NCBI GenBank assembly: GCA_012963185.1
Contig: DTWD01000404.1
Span: forward strand, 1 to 16,957
From: Acidobacteriota bacterium
Lineage (GTDB): Bacteria; Acidobacteriota; Vicinamibacteria; Vicinamibacterales; UBA8438
Length of the DNA stretch: 16,957 bases
Direction of reading: 5' to 3'
The notes under the pieces were generated by a model that ran no database searches, was not told the origin of the DNA, and was given only the letters and a program-made list of their open reading frames with translations. Positions 14,818 to 16,957 of the stretch are shown here, in pieces; the first letter of the stretch is position 1, and the number at the start of each line of letters is the position of its first letter. The position numbers and the translations under genes were made by a program.

Positions 14818-15145
14818 AAAGTTAGGCATCCCTAAGCGTTCCAACTTGGAACCAGCTGCTAGCGTGGCCGAAAGAGATGGACGGCCTACGGAACGCGAGG
14901 TCGCCACGCTGCGACGGCTCGTTCGAGCTAGGGCATCGCATCAGTCGTGAGCGGGCAATCGGTGCCAGGATTAATCAGGAATCCGTAGCGATCTCCGCCG
15001 TGCCCGAAGTGGGACACCGCACACGCTTGTGATTGGTAGGAAATTCTGATGAAAGTGGCGTATGTCTATTGTATCCAACCACTCCTCTGTCGTAGACGGT
15101 CGAGGAGCGAGTTCAGCAGCCTCGTTTATCGGACCCGATGCAGAC
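14818..15145. other. Convergent 328-bp gap with GC-rich inverted repeats; no convincing gene
   Basis: This lies between the amidohydrolase (+) and asd (-) stops. Inverted repeats seen: TTAGG/CCTAA at 14822-14835 with a CATC loop; AGCGTGGC at 14861-14868 with GCCACGCT at 14903-14910, enclosing GGCCG/CGGCC at 14866-14886; GCTCG/CGAGC at 14917-14928 within GCGA/TCGC arms at 14911-14939; and CGAGG/CCTCG at 15101-15124 followed by TTT. Terminator function in both directions is likely for some of these. Two short frames (ATG 14798 to TGA 14950; ATG 14877 to TGA 15032) exist but have no recognisable protein features. Confidence 0.5.
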
Positions 15146-16192
15146 CTACAGTAATCCATCGATCTTCATTAGTTCTGCATTCAGAATCGCCGCGCCAGCT
15201 GCGCCACGCACTGTGTTGTGCCCTAGAGCTATAAATTTGTAGTCAAGTACTGGGCATTCTCGTAGGCGGCCGACGGTGACTGACATGCCGCCTTCACGGT
15301 CAACGTCATATTTCGGTTGGGGACGATCGGGATCGTCGAGATAGACGACCGGATGGTCCGGTGCCGTAGGTAGCTTCTCAAGTTGCGGACGCCCTCGGTA
15401 AGTGCGGAAGGCATTGACGAGCTCTTCATGCGTCGGTTCGTCATCGAATTTAACGGAGATTAGTGCCGTGTGACCATTGATGACAGGTACTCGGGTTGTC
15501 TGGGCACTTACGACGACTTTATGGGGTCGCACGTCGCCATCCACCAGCGTTCCGAGTACCTTCTGGGTTTCAGACTCCATTTTTGACTCTTCTCCAGGAA
15601 TATGCGGCAAGATATTTCCCAAAATGTCGAGGGACGACATTCCTGGGTACCCCGCACCAGACACAGCCTGCAGCGTCGTGACCATAACCTGGCGAAGTCC
15701 AAATTGACAAAGCGGTGCCAACGCTAATGTCATTACAATTGTCGAGCAGTTCGGGTTCGTGACAATTTGCCCGGGCCACTGTCTGGTTTCACTCTGCTGC
15801 TGCAACAGGCCTAAATGGTCAGGATTGATCTCCGGTATCAATAGTGGAACATCCGGTTCCATCCTATAGTTCCTCGCATTACTTACAACTGTTCGACCTG
15901 AGACTGCGAATGCCGCCTCCACCTCACCGGCAACTGCCGAATCGAGTCCGGAAAAGATAAGGGAAGGGCTATCCGCGGGAACGCAGCGGTTTACAAGCAT
16001 CTCGCCAATTTCCTGGGGTATTTCCCGAGATAGTTGCCAACAAGCCGCATCCGCATACCGCTTCTCTGCTGAGCGTTCACTTGCCGCAATCCACGTCACT
16101 CGAAACCATGGGTGATTTTCGAGCGCGGCAACGAACTCCTGACCGACCGTACCGGTTGCTCCGAGAATCCCAACGTCTATTTCGCTACTCAT
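15146..16192 (-). CDS. asd: Aspartate-semialdehyde dehydrogenase (archaeal/fungal-type)
   Basis: Asd reduces aspartyl-4-phosphate to aspartate semialdehyde with NADPH, the branch point to lysine/diaminopimelate, threonine and methionine. With the ATG at 16192 the product is 348 residues. GILGATGTVGQEF (11-18) is the nucleotide-binding loop, TNPNCSTI carries the catalytic C149, VSGAGYPGMSSLDI follows it, and RVPVINGH gives the general-base H241. The NPNCST/GAGYPG pattern and length fit the archaeal/fungal-type ASADH branch rather than the E. coli or Gram-positive types. The ATG shares its A with the lysC stop (TGATG), so the pair is translationally coupled. A TTG one codon upstream is a less likely start. 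Confident in enzyme and branch. Confidence 0.96.
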   Translation of the reverse strand: MSSEIDVGILGATGTVGQEFVAALENHPWFRVTWIAASERSAEKRYADAACWQLSREIPQEIGEMLVNRCVPADSPSLIFSGLDSAVAGEVEAAFAVSGRTVVSNARNYRMEPDVPLLIPEINPDHLGLLQQQSETRQWPGQIVTNPNCSTIVMTLALAPLCQFGLRQVMVTTLQAVSGAGYPGMSSLDILGNILPHIPGEESKMESETQKVLGTLVDGDVRPHKVVVSAQTTRVPVINGHTALISVKFDDEPTHEELVNAFRTYRGRPQLEKLPTAPDHPVVYLDDPDRPQPKYDVDREGGMSVTVGRLRECPVLDYKFIALGHNTVRGAAGAAILNAELMKIDGLL

Positions 16193-16957
16193 CAATTATT
16201 AACGTTCTGTTCAGTTGCACCATTTGAAGGGAAAAATTCGTCATGCACCGATTGGACCGCGCGATCGACGTATTGTTTTGAAATTACACACGCGATTTTC
16301 ATTTCCGAGGAGCTAATACAGTCAATATTGATGCCTTCTCGCGCTAGGACAGCAAACATCCGCCCTGCCAGACCTGGTGTGGAGGCCAGTCGCGATCCTA
16401 CGATAGAGATTTTTGACACATCTGTATCTATTAGCGCTTCCCGTGCGAGGCCATCCTTTTTCCAATGTGCGAGAAGGCCGCGGACGGCGCTGACATATTC
16501 GTCATCGACAACAAACGTGATCCGTCCTACTTTCTCTGTGCTCGCGCCTTGAATAATCAATCTGACGCAAATGTTTGCTTCGGCAAGTTCCTGAAATACC
16601 TGAGCTGCGACTCCCGGTCTATCAGGAACATCAGTCAAGGTGACTTTTGCGATCTCCTTTTCACTACTCACGCCAACAACTTCTGCTTGCTCCATCACCA
16701 TATCTGACTCTCCACGTATCCAGGTTCCTTCCAGATCATGGAAGCTGGAACGAACGTGTATCGGTACGTCATAGGCCATACAGACTTCGGCTGCACGCGG
16801 ATGTAACACCTTCGCGCCACTCGATGCCATTTCGATAGCCTCTTCATAACTAATTTCAGACCATTGCGTCGCATTCAGCACCTTGTTGGGGTCTGCTGAT
16901 AGTACCCCGTCGACATCGGTACAAATATCACACGAGGAGGCACCAAGGGCGGCCGCC
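16192..16957 (-). CDS. lysC: Aspartate kinase, C-terminal part (5' end outside window)
   Basis: The frame is open to the window edge and ends in TGA overlapping asd. About 254 codons are visible. The end of the kinase domain shows TDVDGVLSADPNKV and the SYEEAIEMASSGAKVLHPRA helix, both diagnostic of aspartokinase. Two ACT domains follow: one around LTDVPDRPGVAAQVFQELAE with INxx-like NICVRLIIQG, and one around KISIVGSRLASTPGLAGRMFAVLAREGINIDCIS. Feedback control by lysine and/or threonine through these ACT domains is expected from the family. The remaining N-terminal kinase residues lie beyond position 16957. The name lysC is used generically; isoform specificity cannot be told from this part. 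Confidence 0.95.
   Translation of the reverse strand, partial: AAALGASSCDICTDVDGVLSADPNKVLNATQWSEISYEEAIEMASSGAKVLHPRAAEVCMAYDVPIHVRSSFHDLEGTWIRGESDMVMEQAEVVGVSSEKEIAKVTLTDVPDRPGVAAQVFQELAEANICVRLIIQGASTEKVGRITFVVDDEYVSAVRGLLAHWKKDGLAREALIDTDVSKISIVGSRLASTPGLAGRMFAVLAREGINIDCISSSEMKIACVISKQYVDRAVQSVHDEFFPSNGATEQNVNN

Noticed and set aside
14911..14940. GTTCGAG inside a stem, resembling a tRNA T-arm
   Set aside because: The stem geometry is wrong (the pairing includes the TTCGA bases) and no acceptor, D or anticodon arms fit around it.
14798..14950. Short frame of 50 codons overlapping the amidohydrolase end (contains GRPTEREVATLRRLVRA)
   Set aside because: The C-terminal part looks faintly helical, but there is no ribosome binding site and no family resemblance, and it spans the inverted repeats; too weak to call a gene.
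14971..15159. 62-codon minus-strand frame starting inside the asd end
   Set aside because: It begins within asd codons, lacks a Shine-Dalgarno and resembles nothing recognisable.
1..16957. CRISPR array, insertion sequence or toxin-antitoxin pair
   Set aside because: No regularly spaced repeats, transposase motifs with terminal inverted repeats, or small paired genes were seen on either strand.

Overview
The window reads as ordinary chromosomal sequence of a Gram-negative (two-membrane) bacterium: dense genes, mid GC by eye, GTG/TTG/ATG starts, and no rRNA, tRNA, insertion sequence, phage or CRISPR array that I could find. A member of the Acidobacteriota (Vicinamibacteria-like) is my best guess. 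It rests on the fused LptF-LptG permease, the exported cytochrome c/copper-monooxygenase-like protein beside a DUF3347 lipoprotein, and the YtcJ-type amidohydrolase. This is inference from remembered family distribution, not a search result.

Left block (1-6497, all + strand). The 3' end of recN is followed 2 bp later by miaB (tRNA methylthiotransferase) and then a DUF151/BFN protein. A 26-bp perfect palindrome with a T-run closes this group. A near-consensus sigma-70 promoter (TTGACA-17-TACAAT) then drives parA-parB, apparently through a 20-codon leader ORF whose stop overlaps the parA start. After a 217-bp leader with competing hairpins comes one 770-codon gene carrying both halves of the LPS-export permease, LptF and LptG.

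Middle block (6763-10686, all - strand). In transcription order: a XerC/D tyrosine recombinase, metK (S-adenosylmethionine synthetase), and a membrane-anchored PHP-domain metal-dependent hydrolase with a beta-rich C-terminal half. It is convergent with lptFG and divergent from the next block.

Right block. Three tightly spaced + strand genes (10852-14817) follow an extended -10 promoter, and all three products carry export signals. They are a DUF3347 lipoprotein with a Cys/Met/His-rich putative metal site, a single-heme cytochrome fused to a peptidylglycine-monooxygenase-like domain that has lost key copper ligands, and a lipoprotein amidohydrolase of the YtcJ type that appears to lack an internal segment. 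This is the most accessory-looking part of the window and the best candidate for an uncharacterised, possibly copper/heme-linked envelope system. A 328-bp convergent gap rich in inverted repeats separates it from asd and lysC (- strand, TGATG overlap), which encode the first two steps of the aspartate pathway; lysC runs off the window.

Functional links: lysC-asd feeds methionine synthesis, metK converts methionine to SAM, and MiaB consumes SAM. ParAB and the Xer recombinase both serve chromosome segregation.
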